From NCBI RefSeq assembly GCF_001456115.1, contig NZ_CP013264.1, positions 2,622,501 through 2,686,500 on the forward strand: a DNA stretch of 64,000 bases, written 5' to 3'. Shown here one piece after another: positions 45,873 to 54,982 of the stretch. The DNA is from Sphingobium baderi (GTDB lineage: Bacteria > Pseudomonadota > Alphaproteobacteria > Sphingomonadales > Sphingomonadaceae). Numbering within the stretch: position 1 is the stretch's first letter; each line of letters starts with the position of its first letter. The notes beneath the pieces were generated by a model, which was not told the DNA's origin, did not search any database, and was given only the letters and a program-made list of their open reading frames with translations. Position numbers and translations under genes: made by a program.

Positions 45873-47405
45873 ATGTCCAAGCTCGCCATCATCGAACAGC
45901 TTGAAGCGAAGCGCGAAGCAGCCCGTTTGGGCGGTGGCCAGCGCCGCATCGACGCTCAGCACGCCAAGGGCAAGCTGACCGCGCGCGAAAGGCTGGAGGT
46001 CCTGCTGGACGAAGACAGTTTTGAAGAACTCGACATGTATGTCGAACATAACTGCGTAGATTTCGGCATGGATGAACAGCACATCCCCGGCGACGGCGTC
46101 GTCACCGGCTCCGGAACGATCAATGGCCGTCTGGTCTTTGTTTTCTCGCAGGATTTTACCGTTTATGGCGGTGCCCTGTCGGAGCGCCATGCAACCAAGA
46201 TCTGCAAGATCATGGACATGGCGATGAAGGTCGGCGCGCCGGTCATCGGTCTCAATGATTCCGGCGGCGCCCGTATTCAGGAAGGCGTTGCCAGCCTTGC
46301 GGGCTATGCCGAGGTGTTTCAGCGCAATGTGCTGGCGTCGGGCGTCGTGCCGCAGATCAGCGTCATCATGGGGCCCTGTGCGGGTGGCGCGGTTTACTCG
46401 CCGGCGATGACCGATTTCATCTTCATGGTGAAGGATTCGAGCTTCATGTTCGTGACCGGCCCCGATGTGGTCAAGACCGTCACAAACGAAGTCGTCACAC
46501 AGGAAGAACTGGGCGGCGCCGTCACCCACACCACCAAGTCTGGCGTGGCCGACGTGGCGTTCGAAAACGACATCGAGGCGCTGCTGTCCGTTCGCGATTT
46601 CGTGGACTTCCTCCCCGCCTCCAACCGCGAGCCAGTGCCGGAGCGTCCCAGCGCCGATCCATGGGACCGGATCGAAGAAAGTCTCGACACCCTAGTTCCC
46701 GCGAACGCCAATCAGCCCTACGACATGCATGAGCTGATCCGGAAGGTCGTTGACGAAGGTGATTTCTTCGAAGTGCAGCCTGCCCATGCGGGCAATATCC
46801 TTTGCGGATTCGGCCGGGTCGAAGGCAAGACTGTCGGCATCGTTGCCAATCAGCCGATGGTGCTGGCGGGCGTGCTGGACATTAACAGTTCCAAAAAGGC
46901 TGCCCGTTTCGTCCGCTTCTGCGATGCGTTCGAGATTCCGATCATCACGCTGGTCGACGTGCCGGGCTTCCTGCCGGGCACCGCGCAGGAGCATAACGGC
47001 ATCATCAAGCATGGCGCGAAGCTGCTCTTCGCCTATGCCGAAGCCACCGTGCCCAAGATCACGATCATCACGCGCAAGGCCTATGGCGGCGCCTATGACG
47101 TCATGTCCTCCAAACATCTGCGTGGCGACCTCAACTATGCCTGGCCGACCGCCGAGATCGCGGTGATGGGCGCGAAGGGCGCGGTCGAGATCATCTTCCG
47201 CGGTAAGACGGCGGAGGAAATCGCTGAGCGCACCAAGGAATATGAAGACCGCTTCGCCAATCCCTTCGTGGCGGCAAGCAAGGGCTTCATCGACGAGGTG
47301 ATCCAGCCTCACTCTACGCGCAAGCGCATTGCGCTGGGCCTTCGCAAGCTCCGCAACAAGAGCCTGGAGAACCCCTGGAAGAAGCACGACAATATTCCGC
47401 TCTGA
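45873..47405 (+). CDS. pccB: Propionyl-CoA carboxylase beta (carboxyltransferase) subunit
   Basis: Carboxyltransferase subunit that moves CO2 from carboxybiotin to propionyl-CoA, making (S)-methylmalonyl-CoA. Both crotonase-like halves are complete: [20 protein letters not shown] and [20 protein letters not shown] with [18 protein letters not shown] in the first, and [37 protein letters not shown] in the second. 510 residues. GGAGAG lies 10 nt before the ATG. First gene of the propionyl-CoA operon, whose biotin-carrying partner PccA is encoded six genes later. Expression should follow PccR. Confidence 0.95.
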   Translation: MSKLAIIEQLEAKREAARLGGGQRRIDAQHAKGKLTARERLEVLLDEDSFEELDMYVEHNCVDFGMDEQHIPGDGVVTGSGTINGRLVFVFSQDFTVYGGALSERHATKICKIMDMAMKVGAPVIGLNDSGGARIQEGVASLAGYAEVFQRNVLASGVVPQISVIMGPCAGGAVYSPAMTDFIFMVKDSSFMFVTGPDVVKTVTNEVVTQEELGGAVTHTTKSGVADVAFENDIEALLSVRDFVDFLPASNREPVPERPSADPWDRIEESLDTLVPANANQPYDMHELIRKVVDEGDFFEVQPAHAGNILCGFGRVEGKTVGIVANQPMVLAGVLDINSSKKAARFVRFCDAFEIPIITLVDVPGFLPGTAQEHNGIIKHGAKLLFAYAEATVPKITIITRKAYGGAYDVMSSKHLRGDLNYAWPTAEIAVMGAKGAVEIIFRGKTAEEIAERTKEYEDRFANPFVAASKGFIDEVIQPHSTRKRIALGLRKLRNKSLENPWKKHDNIPL

Positions 47406-47450
47406 CATGTTGCTCAGGTGACGGCTTGCTAAGCAAATAAGGTATTGGCC

Positions 47451-48641
47451 ATGGATGATCGGGACATTTTCATTGTCGGCGCGGCGCGCACGGCGATCGG
47501 CGATTTCGGAGGGGCGCTCAAGGATGTGCAGCCCGACGAACTGGGCCGTATCGTTGCGGTCGCCGCTATGGAACGGGCGGCCATTGAGCCTTCTGATGTT
47601 CAGCATGTCGTCATCGGGCAGGTGATCCAGAGTGGCCCGCGTGACGCCTATATTGCGCGCGTCATCGGTGTGAACGCGGGTATTCCCGTTGAAGCGCCTG
47701 CGCTGACGCTCAATCGCTTGTGCGGATCGGGATTGCAGGCGATCATTTCCGCCGCGCAAACGCTGAAGCTGGGTGAGGCCGACATCGCCCTTGCCGGCGG
47801 CACGGAGAGCATGAGCAATTCCCCGCATGTGGTGAAGGCCGCCCGCTTCGGCACCAAGATGGGCGACATCAAAATGATCGACGCCATGCTGGAGGTGCTT
47901 TCGGACCCGTTCGAGCATTTCCACATGGGCGTCACCGCCGAGAATGTGGCTGAGAAATATCAGATTTCCCGCGCCGCACAGGATGCGCTTGCGGTCGAAG
48001 GGCATAGCCGTGCCGCAAGAGCCATTGCGGAAGGCCGCTTCAAGGAGCAGATCGTGCCGGTGGAAGTGAAGAGCCGCAAGGGCGTCGTCACTTTCGATAC
48101 GGACGAACATGTCCGCGCCGATGCGAGCCTGGAGCAGATGGCGAAGCTCAAGCCTGCTTTCCGGAAGGAGGGCGGCACCGTGACACCCGGCAACGCATCT
48201 GGCATCAATGATGGCGCGGGCGCCGTTGTGGTGGCAAGCGGCAAGGCGGTGGCGGAAAAGGGCTTGAAGCCGCTTGCGCGGATCCTGGGATGGGGCCATG
48301 CGGGCGTCGATCCGCGGATCATGGGCGTCGGGCCGATCAAGGCGGTTCCCATCGCTCTGGAGCGGGCGGGCGTTACGCTCGACCAGATCGACGTGATCGA
48401 AGCCAATGAGGCTTTTGCCGCGCAGGCCTGCGCCGTGGCCAGTGAACTCGGCTTCGATCCGGAAAAGGTCAATCCCAATGGCAGCGGCATTGCGCTAGGG
48501 CATCCGGTCGGCGCGACCGGCGCGATCCTGACGGTCAAGACGGCCTATGAACTGAAGCGCACGGGCGGTAGATATGGTTTGATCACCATGTGCATCGGCG
48601 GCGGTCAGGGGATCGCCATGGTTATCGAGAATGTGGCATGA
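47451..48641 (+). CDS. Acetyl-CoA C-acyltransferase (thiolase)
   Basis: Thiolase of the PhaA/BktB/FadA group. Catalytic cysteine in LNRLCGSGLQA, the GHPVGATGA histidine loop, NEAFAAQA and the C-terminal MCIGGGQGIAM are intact. Its place between pccB and mce suggests cleavage of 3-ketovaleryl-CoA or similar substrates to propionyl-CoA plus acetyl-CoA, but chain-length preference cannot be read from sequence. The ATG at 47451 has AAGG 8 nt upstream; a TTG two codons earlier is less likely. 396 residues. The stop overlaps the mce ATG (ATGA). A second thiolase, phaA, is at 57704-58876. Confidence 0.93.
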   Translation: MDDRDIFIVGAARTAIGDFGGALKDVQPDELGRIVAVAAMERAAIEPSDVQHVVIGQVIQSGPRDAYIARVIGVNAGIPVEAPALTLNRLCGSGLQAIISAAQTLKLGEADIALAGGTESMSNSPHVVKAARFGTKMGDIKMIDAMLEVLSDPFEHFHMGVTAENVAEKYQISRAAQDALAVEGHSRAARAIAEGRFKEQIVPVEVKSRKGVVTFDTDEHVRADASLEQMAKLKPAFRKEGGTVTPGNASGINDGAGAVVVASGKAVAEKGLKPLARILGWGHAGVDPRIMGVGPIKAVPIALERAGVTLDQIDVIEANEAFAAQACAVASELGFDPEKVNPNGSGIALGHPVGATGAILTVKTAYELKRTGGRYGLITMCIGGGQGIAMVIENVA

Positions 48642-49075
48642 AACTCGGACGGCTTAACCATATCGGCATTGCGACCCCCTCGCTGGAGGCCAGCATCGCT
48701 TATTATCGCGACGTGATGGGCGCGACGAAGATCCACGAACCTTTCGACCTGCCCGCGCAGGGCGTGAAGGTCTGCTTCGTGGATACGCCGGGCGAGGACG
48801 GCACCAACGGCACACAGATCGAATTGATCGAACCGTTGGGCGAAAACAGCCCCATTCATGGCTTCATCGCGAAGAACCCGGCGGGCGGTCAGCATCATAT
48901 GTGCTACGAGGTGCCCGATATTCTTGAAGCGAAGAAGTGGTTCGAGGGTCTGGGCAAGAAGGTGCTGGGCGAACCCCGCATCGGCGCGCATGGCACGCTG
49001 ATCTTCTTCGTCCATCCCAAGGATATGAACGGTGTCCTGACTGAAATCATGGAAACGCCGAAAGAAGCGCACTGA
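48638..49075 (+). CDS. mce: Methylmalonyl-CoA epimerase
   Basis: Vicinal-oxygen-chelate fold enzyme that converts (S)- to (R)-methylmalonyl-CoA, the form used by the mutase. GRLNHIGIATPSLEASIAYY opens the first betaalpha unit; metal ligands are expected at the H of LNHIG, the Q of QIELIEPLG, the H of QHHMCYEV and the E of GVLTEIM. 145 residues, normal length. Translationally coupled to the thiolase by a 4-nt overlap and followed by the mutase after 44 bp. Confidence 0.93.
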   Translation: MKLGRLNHIGIATPSLEASIAYYRDVMGATKIHEPFDLPAQGVKVCFVDTPGEDGTNGTQIELIEPLGENSPIHGFIAKNPAGGQHHMCYEVPDILEAKKWFEGLGKKVLGEPRIGAHGTLIFFVHPKDMNGVLTEIMETPKEAH

Positions 49076-49089
49076 ACGAATGAACGTCT

Positions 49090-49111
49090 CGACTGCACTC
49101 GGGACGAACGG
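49090..49111. repeat. Short dispersed repeat, type B copy 2
   Basis: CGACTGCACTCGGGACGAAC followed by GG, near-identical to 30442-30463. It lies in the 44-bp gap between mce and mcm, and its GGAG end supplies the ribosome-binding site of mcm. Confidence 0.6.
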
Positions 49112-49119
49112 AGATTGAA

Positions 49120-51273
49120 GTGACCGACAAGCCGACGCTGGATCAATGGACCGCCGCCGCGACCAAGGAAGTGAAGGGCAAGGACCTCACCTGGCACACG
49201 CCGGAGGGAATTGACGTCAAGCCGCTCTATACGGCCGAAGATATCAAGACCGATCCCGGCTTGCCCGGTTTCGCACCGTTCACGCGCGGCGTGAAGGCAA
49301 GCATGTATGCGGGCCGTCCCTGGACCATCCGCCAATATGCGGGCTTTTCCACGGCCGAGGAATCCAACGCCTTCTATCGCCGCAATCTGGCGGCCGGACA
49401 GAAGGGGCTTTCGGTCGCCTTCGATCTTGCCACCCATCGCGGCTATGACAGCGACCATCCGCGCGTCGTCGGCGACGTGGGCAAGGCAGGCGTGGCCATC
49501 GACAGCGTCGAAGACATGAAGATCCTGTTCGATGGCATTCCACTCGACCAGATGTCGGTCTCCATGACCATGAACGGCGCGGTCATTCCGATCCTCTCCT
49601 TCTTCATCGTTGCGGGCGAGGAGCAGGGCGTCGAGCGCAAGCTGCTCGATGGAACCATTCAGAACGACATTCTGAAGGAGTTCATGGTCCGCAACACCTA
49701 TATCTATCCGCCCGAGCCGTCGATGCGGATCATCTCCGACATTTTCGGCTATACCAGCCGCGAAATGCCGAAATTCAACAGCATTTCCATCTCCGGCTAT
49801 CATATGCAGGAAGCCGGTGCGACGCAGGTGCAGGAACTGGCCTTCACCATCGCGGACGGCATGGAATATGTGAAATATGGCGTGGCGTCGGGCCTCGACA
49901 TCGATAAGTTCGCGGGACGGCTGAGCTTCTTCTTCGCCATCGGCATGAACTTCTTCATGGAAGTGGCGAAGCTGCGCGCAGCGCGTGTCCTCTGGCATCG
50001 GGCCATGACGAAGCTGGGCGCGCAGGATGAACGCTCCAAGATGCTCCGCACCCACTGCCAGACCAGCGGCGTATCGCTGACCGAGCAGGACCCCTATAAC
50101 AACGTCATGCGGACGACCATCGAAGCGATGGCCGCGATGCTGGGCGGCACGCAGTCGCTCCACACCAACGCGCTGGACGAAGCCATCGCGCTTCCCACCG
50201 ATTTTTCGGCGCGCATCGCCCGTAATACGCAGATCATCATCCAGGAAGAGACGGGCATGTGCAATGTCGTCGATCCGTTGGGTGGCAGCTATTATGTCGA
50301 GGCACTGACGCAGGAACTGGTCGACCGCGCGCAGGAGATCATCGACCGCGTCCAGAGCGAAGGCGGCATGGCAAAGGCGGTCGCGGCAGGCTGGCCCAAG
50401 GCGATGATCGAGGAAGCCGCAGCCGCCCGCCAGGCCCGCGTGGACCGGGGTGAGGACGTGATCGTGGGCGTCAACAAATATCGCCTTGCCAATGAAGACC
50501 TGCTTGAAACGCTGGAGGTCGACAACACCAAGGTTCGCGAAGCGCAGATCGCCCGCATCAACAAGATGAAGGCGGAGCGCGACGAAGCGAAGTGTCAGGC
50601 GGCTCTGGACGCCCTTCGTAAGGGCGCTGCCGGTCCGGCCAGCATTGAGAACAACCTGCTCGCGCTGGCGGTGGAATGCGCCCGTGCCCGCGCGACGCTG
50701 GGCGAGATCAGCTCCGCCATGGAGGAAAGTTTCGACCGCTACGGCACCGTGCCGACGCCGGTGAAGGGTGTCTATGCCGCGCCTTACCAGGACGACAGCC
50801 GCTGGAAACAGGTTCTTGACGGTGTGCAGGCCGTCGAGCGGCGCCTTGGTCGTAAGCCGAAGATCCTTATCGCCAAGATGGGGCAGGACGGTCACGACCG
50901 GGGCGCCAACGTCATCGCGTCCGCTTTTGGGGACATGGGCTTCGACGTCGTTTCGGGACCGCTGTTCCAGACGCCGGAGGAAACCGTTGTGCTGGCGCTG
51001 GACAGCAGCGTCGATGTGGTCGGCGCATCGTCGCTTGCCGCCGGGCACAAGACGCTGATCCCCGAACTCATCCGACAGCTTCGCGAAGCCGGGCGCAGCG
51101 ACATCAAGGTGATCGCGGGCGGGGTCATTCCGCCGCAGGATTATGACTTCCTTCGTGACGCGGGCGTTCAGGGCATTTATGGCCCAGGCTCCAACGTCGT
51201 GGAATGCGCCGCCGATGTGCTGCGTCTTCTCGGCCACAACATGCCCCCGGCGGGGCTGGAGGAAGCTGCTTGA
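49120..51273 (+). CDS. mcm: Methylmalonyl-CoA mutase, adenosylcobalamin-dependent
   Basis: Radical enzyme that rearranges (R)-methylmalonyl-CoA to succinyl-CoA. The N-terminal TIM barrel ([50 protein letters not shown]) is fused to a C-terminal B12-binding domain with the base-off motif in [15 protein letters not shown] and GPLFQTPEE. The fused 717-residue chain carries both the catalytic and cobalamin domains, as in the ScpA/MutB alpha chain; no small beta subunit is present. GTG start at 49120 with GGAG 8 nt upstream. The stop overlaps bioB. Its cofactor would come from the pathway represented by cobD/cobC at 62-64 kb. Confidence 0.96.
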   Translation: MTDKPTLDQWTAAATKEVKGKDLTWHTPEGIDVKPLYTAEDIKTDPGLPGFAPFTRGVKASMYAGRPWTIRQYAGFSTAEESNAFYRRNLAAGQKGLSVAFDLATHRGYDSDHPRVVGDVGKAGVAIDSVEDMKILFDGIPLDQMSVSMTMNGAVIPILSFFIVAGEEQGVERKLLDGTIQNDILKEFMVRNTYIYPPEPSMRIISDIFGYTSREMPKFNSISISGYHMQEAGATQVQELAFTIADGMEYVKYGVASGLDIDKFAGRLSFFFAIGMNFFMEVAKLRAARVLWHRAMTKLGAQDERSKMLRTHCQTSGVSLTEQDPYNNVMRTTIEAMAAMLGGTQSLHTNALDEAIALPTDFSARIARNTQIIIQEETGMCNVVDPLGGSYYVEALTQELVDRAQEIIDRVQSEGGMAKAVAAGWPKAMIEEAAAARQARVDRGEDVIVGVNKYRLANEDLLETLEVDNTKVREAQIARINKMKAERDEAKCQAALDALRKGAAGPASIENNLLALAVECARARATLGEISSAMEESFDRYGTVPTPVKGVYAAPYQDDSRWKQVLDGVQAVERRLGRKPKILIAKMGQDGHDRGANVIASAFGDMGFDVVSGPLFQTPEETVVLALDSSVDVVGASSLAAGHKTLIPELIRQLREAGRSDIKVIAGGVIPPQDYDFLRDAGVQGIYGPGSNVVECAADVLRLLGHNMPPAGLEEAA

Positions 51274-52271
51274 GCCAGATCACGCCCCGCACCGACTGGA
51301 CGCGCGAGGAAATCGCCGCGCTGTTCGACCTGCCTTTCAACGACCTGATGTTCGAAGCGCAGTCGATCCATCGCGCGAATTTCCCGCGCAACGAAGTGCA
51401 GCTTTCGACCTTGCTGTCGATCAAAACCGGCGGTTGCCCCGAAGATTGCGGCTATTGCAGCCAATCGACCGAAGCGGAAAGCGGCCTCAAGGCCACCAAG
51501 CTGATGGACGTGCAGACGGTGCTTCAGGCGGCGGCGCAGGCCAAGGATCATGGTTCGGGCCGTTTCTGCATGGGCGCGGCATGGCGCAATCCCAAGGAAC
51601 GGGACATGCCCAAGCTGGTCGAGATGGTACAGGGCGTCCGTGCGATGGGCATGGAAACCTGCATGACTCTCGGGATGTTGAGCGAAGGGCAGGCCAAGCA
51701 GCTCGCCGATGCGGGCCTCGATTATTACAATCATAATATCGACACCTCGCCGGAGAATTACGCCAACGTCATCACCACCCGGACCTTCGAGGATCGGATC
51801 GAGACGCTGGAAAATGTGCGTTCGGCGGGTATCAATGTCTGCTGCGGCGGCATTGTGGGCATGGGCGAGGCGCGGAGCGACCGCGTCGGCTTCCTACATG
51901 CGCTCGCCACCATGCCGCACCCGGAAAGCGTGCCGGTCAACGCGCTGGTGCCGGTTGCTGGCACGGTGCTGGGCGATATGCTCAAGGATACGCCGCTCGC
52001 CAAGATTGACGAAGTGGAATTTGTCCGCACCGTTGCAGTGGCCCGGATTGTCATGCCGCAATCCATGGTGCGTCTGAGCGCCGGCCGTGAAAGCATGAGC
52101 GAAGCGTGTCAGGCGCTGTGCTTCATGGCGGGTGCGAACAGTATTTTTACTGGCGACAAGCTTTTGACGGCGGCCAATGCGGGCGATGATCAGGATGCGG
52201 CGCTGCTGGCCAAGCTTGGCATGACCGCGATGCAGGCGCAGCCGCACGGGCATCTGGAAGCGGCGGAATAA
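51270..52271 (+). CDS. bioB: Biotin synthase
   Basis: Radical SAM enzyme that inserts sulphur into dethiobiotin. The 4Fe-4S/SAM motif is [55 protein letters not shown] and [11 protein letters not shown] are further BioB blocks, including the arginine and cysteines binding the 2Fe-2S cluster. TTG start at 51270 overlaps the mutase stop (TTGA) and has GGAGG 7 nt upstream, so it is made with the mutase. 333 residues. The other bio genes (bioA, F, D) are absent here. Its presence inside the operon of a biotin-dependent carboxylase suggests cofactor supply is matched to demand. Confidence 0.95.
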   Translation: MSQITPRTDWTREEIAALFDLPFNDLMFEAQSIHRANFPRNEVQLSTLLSIKTGGCPEDCGYCSQSTEAESGLKATKLMDVQTVLQAAAQAKDHGSGRFCMGAAWRNPKERDMPKLVEMVQGVRAMGMETCMTLGMLSEGQAKQLADAGLDYYNHNIDTSPENYANVITTRTFEDRIETLENVRSAGINVCCGGIVGMGEARSDRVGFLHALATMPHPESVPVNALVPVAGTVLGDMLKDTPLAKIDEVEFVRTVAVARIVMPQSMVRLSAGRESMSEACQALCFMAGANSIFTGDKLLTAANAGDDQDAALLAKLGMTAMQAQPHGHLEAAE

Positions 52272-52370
52272 CTCTCGCAAATCGAAAATCGGCTTTCCGT
52301 AGCGGAGGGACGCAGTTCGATTTGTTTCAGCCCGCAAGGGCAACAGATATTGACTGGGGTAAGGATAAAG

Positions 52371-54368
52371 ATGGCAATCACCAAGATCCTGATCGCGAAC
52401 CGTGGCGAAATCGCATGTCGCGTGATCCGCACCGCGCAGAAGATGGGTATCAAGACCGTGGCGGTCTATTCCGATGCCGATGCGCGTTCACCCCATGTGT
52501 TGATGGCGGATGAGGCCGTTCATCTCGGCCCGCCGCCCGCCGCTCAGTCCTACCTGCTGGCGGACAAGATCATCGAGGCGTGCAAGGCGACGGGCGCTGA
52601 CGCCGTCCACCCCGGTTACGGCTTCCTTTCGGAGCGAGAAAGCTTCCGCAAGGCGCTCGACGAAGCAGGCATCATCTTCGTTGGCCCCCCGGCCAACGCG
52701 ATCGCCGCGATGGGCGACAAGATCGAATCCAAGAAGCTGGCCATGGAAGCGGGCGTCAATGTCGTCCCCGGCTATGTCGGCGTGATCGAGGATACCGAAC
52801 ATGCGGTGAAGATCTCTAATGAGATCGGCTATCCGGTGATGATGAAGGCATCGGCTGGCGGCGGCGGTAAGGGCATGCGCCTTGCCTATAGCGAACAGGA
52901 TGTTCGCGAAGGCTTCGAGGCGACGAAGCGCGAAGGGCTGAACAGCTTTGGCGATGACCGCGTTTTCATCGAGAAGTTCATCGAAAGCCCGCGCCACATC
53001 GAAATTCAGGTCCTTGGCGATCAGCACGGCAACATCGTTTATCTGAACGAGCGCGAATGTTCCATCCAGCGTCGCCACCAGAAGGTGGTCGAAGAAGCGC
53101 CGTCGCCCTTCGTCAGCCCGGAAATGCGGAAGAAGATGGGTGAACAATGTGTCGCCCTGGCGCGCGCGGTCGGCTATTTCAGCGCAGGCACGGTGGAACT
53201 GATCGTGTCGGGCGCGGACAAGACGGGCGATGGCTTCTACTTCCTGGAAATGAACACCCGCCTTCAGGTCGAGCATCCCGTCACGGAAGAAATCACTGGC
53301 CTCGATCTCGTCGAACAGATGATCCGCGTCGCGAATGGCGAGAAGCTGGCTTTCACGCAGGCGGACGTGAAGATCAATGGCTGGTCGGTTGAGAATCGCG
53401 TTTATGCCGAAGATCCCTATCGTGGCTTCCTTCCCTCCACCGGCCGCCTCATCCGCTATAATCCGCCCGAAACCGGCGATGGCGTGCGCGTCGATGATGG
53501 TGTGCAGGAGGGCGGCGAAGTCAGCATGTTCTACGATCCGATGATCGCCAAGCTCATCACCTGGGCGCCGACCCGCCTTGAAGCGATCGACAAGCAGATC
53601 GCGGCGTTGGACCGCTTCGAACTCGAAGGGCCGGGCCATAATATCGACTTCCTGTCCGCCCTGATGCAGCATGAGCGGTTCCGCTCCGGCGATATCACAA
53701 CGGGCTTTATCGCGCAGGAATATCCTGATGGCTTCACCGGGGCTCCGGCGTCGGAGGAACTGCTTCGCAAGCTGGCCGCCATCGGCGCTTTCGCCGCCAT
53801 GGCGCAGGCCGACCGTGCGCGGCGCATCGACGGCCAACTCGGCAAGAAGCTGAAGGCGCCGACCGGATGGCAGGTGACGATCGGGGCTGGAGAAGAAGGC
53901 ACGATCCACGATGTCGTCATCATGGGCGACGATGTGACGGTCGATGGCGTGTCGCTGGACATGAGCCTTGAATATACACCGGGCGATCGCCTGATCGAGG
54001 CGGAGTTCGGGGATGAGCAGCTCGCCGTGAAGATCGCGCCCGTTCGCGCCGGATTCGTGCTGACCGCGCATGGCGCGAGCCACAAGCTGCGTATCCTGCC
54101 CGTTCATGCCGCTCCCTATGCGAAGCATATGATCGAGAAGATCCCGCCGGACCTTTCGAAATATCTGATTTGCCCGATGCCGGGCCTTCTGGTTGCGCTG
54201 AATGTGCAGGAAGGCGACAAGGTTGAGATCGGCCAGCCGCTAGCAGTGATCGAGGCGATGAAGATGGAAAATATCCTGCGCGCGCAAAAGGCGGGCACAG
54301 TGAAAAGCGTGTCGGCGGCGCAGGGCGAAAGCCTGCCGGTGGATGCGATCATTCTGGAACTTGAATAA
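52371..54368 (+). CDS. pccA: Propionyl-CoA carboxylase alpha (biotin carboxylase/carrier) subunit
   Basis: Carboxylates its own biotin with ATP and bicarbonate and delivers it to PccB. Biotin carboxylase domain (about 1-450): KILIANRGEIACRVIRTA, KASAGGGGKGMRLAY, ERECSIQRRHQKVVEEAPS and FLEMNTRLQVEHPVTE. A BT-type linker domain follows, and the C-terminal biotinyl domain has the biotinylated lysine K631 in EAMKMEN. ATG at 52371 with AAGGA 5 nt upstream; 665 residues. The 99-bp gap after bioB has no TTTGCAAA box; a weak TTGTTT-N17-AGATAT could add a local promoter. Confidence 0.95.
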   Translation: MAITKILIANRGEIACRVIRTAQKMGIKTVAVYSDADARSPHVLMADEAVHLGPPPAAQSYLLADKIIEACKATGADAVHPGYGFLSERESFRKALDEAGIIFVGPPANAIAAMGDKIESKKLAMEAGVNVVPGYVGVIEDTEHAVKISNEIGYPVMMKASAGGGGKGMRLAYSEQDVREGFEATKREGLNSFGDDRVFIEKFIESPRHIEIQVLGDQHGNIVYLNERECSIQRRHQKVVEEAPSPFVSPEMRKKMGEQCVALARAVGYFSAGTVELIVSGADKTGDGFYFLEMNTRLQVEHPVTEEITGLDLVEQMIRVANGEKLAFTQADVKINGWSVENRVYAEDPYRGFLPSTGRLIRYNPPETGDGVRVDDGVQEGGEVSMFYDPMIAKLITWAPTRLEAIDKQIAALDRFELEGPGHNIDFLSALMQHERFRSGDITTGFIAQEYPDGFTGAPASEELLRKLAAIGAFAAMAQADRARRIDGQLGKKLKAPTGWQVTIGAGEEGTIHDVVIMGDDVTVDGVSLDMSLEYTPGDRLIEAEFGDEQLAVKIAPVRAGFVLTAHGASHKLRILPVHAAPYAKHMIEKIPPDLSKYLICPMPGLLVALNVQEGDKVEIGQPLAVIEAMKMENILRAQKAGTVKSVSAAQGESLPVDAIILELE

Positions 54369-54378
54369 CGGTTGTTCC

Positions 54379-54429
54379 TGCCGGGCATGGATGAAGGGTG
54401 GTCTTGTCGTCGCTCTTACCTGCCCGGCA
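54379..54429 (+). terminator. Possible terminator of the propionyl-CoA operon
   Basis: TGCCGGGCA (54379-54387) is complementary to TGCCCGGCA (54421-54429), and AATTTTATC follows. The 33-nt loop is long, so efficiency is doubtful. Confidence 0.4.
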
Positions 54430-54502
54430 TCAATTTTATCTGATTGGGGTTCGGGACCGGAAGGTGATTGGCCTCTGGCACCCAATGATCTAATTGCAGG
54501 TC

Positions 54503-54874
54503 ATGCATCTCTCACATGATCCTGCAGCGCCCGCTGCAGATATGATTGTCTTCGAAGATTTTCTGAAGGTGGATATTCGGATCGGCACCATTCTGTCGGC
54601 CGAACCCTTTCCCGAAGCGCGCAAGCCCGCTTATAAGCTGCTGATCGACTTTGGACCCGCCATCGGTCGCAAAAAATCCAGCGCCCAGATTACGGACAAT
54701 TATGATCTGGCGGATTTGCAGGGCCGTCAGGTCGCCGCGGTGGTGAATTTTCCCCCGCGTCAAATCGGCAAATTCATGTCGGAGGTTCTGACATTGGGAT
54801 TTGCTGACTCGACCGGCTCCGTAACGCTTTTCGCGCCCGACAAGAGAGTTCCCGACGGTTCTCGGCTTTTTTGA
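54503..54874 (+). CDS. csaA: tRNA-binding protein CsaA
   Basis: Small OB-fold protein related to the C-terminal domain of methionyl-tRNA synthetase beta chain and Arc1p; binds tRNA and was described as an export-linked chaperone in Bacillus. The domain reads FEDFLKVDIRIGTILSAEPF, ARKPAYKLLIDFG, SSAQITDNY and VVNFPPRQIGKFMSEVLTLG. An ATG at 54503 gives 123 residues; an ATG at 54542 would give the 110 residues more usual for the family, so the start is open. It follows the pccA operon by 134 bp and may be separately expressed. Confidence 0.88.
   Translation: MHLSHDPAAPAADMIVFEDFLKVDIRIGTILSAEPFPEARKPAYKLLIDFGPAIGRKKSSAQITDNYDLADLQGRQVAAVVNFPPRQIGKFMSEVLTLGFADSTGSVTLFAPDKRVPDGSRLF
54852..54872 (+). 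terminator. U-tailed hairpin overlapping the csaA stop
   Basis: CCGA (54852-54855) and TCGG (54862-54865) form a short stem followed by C and TTTTTT (54867-54872), inside the last codons of csaA. The stem is only 4 bp, so this is tentative. Confidence 0.35.
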
Positions 54875-54982
54875 CGAAAATCGATCTATTGCGGCAATGG
54901 TATCGCATGGCCTGCAATTTCGCTTGCCGTCTTGCGACGGTCGGTTATCCAATGGCCGAAAGTGGGGCAATCGGAGGGGTAT

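Noticed and set aside
48904..51237. 777-codon antisense frame opposite mcm
   Set aside because: Shadow of a strongly conserved gene; no motifs of its own.
52271..52370. PccR site upstream of pccA
   Set aside because: CGCAAATCG occurs, but no TTTGCAAA or close palindrome; the similarity is too weak.
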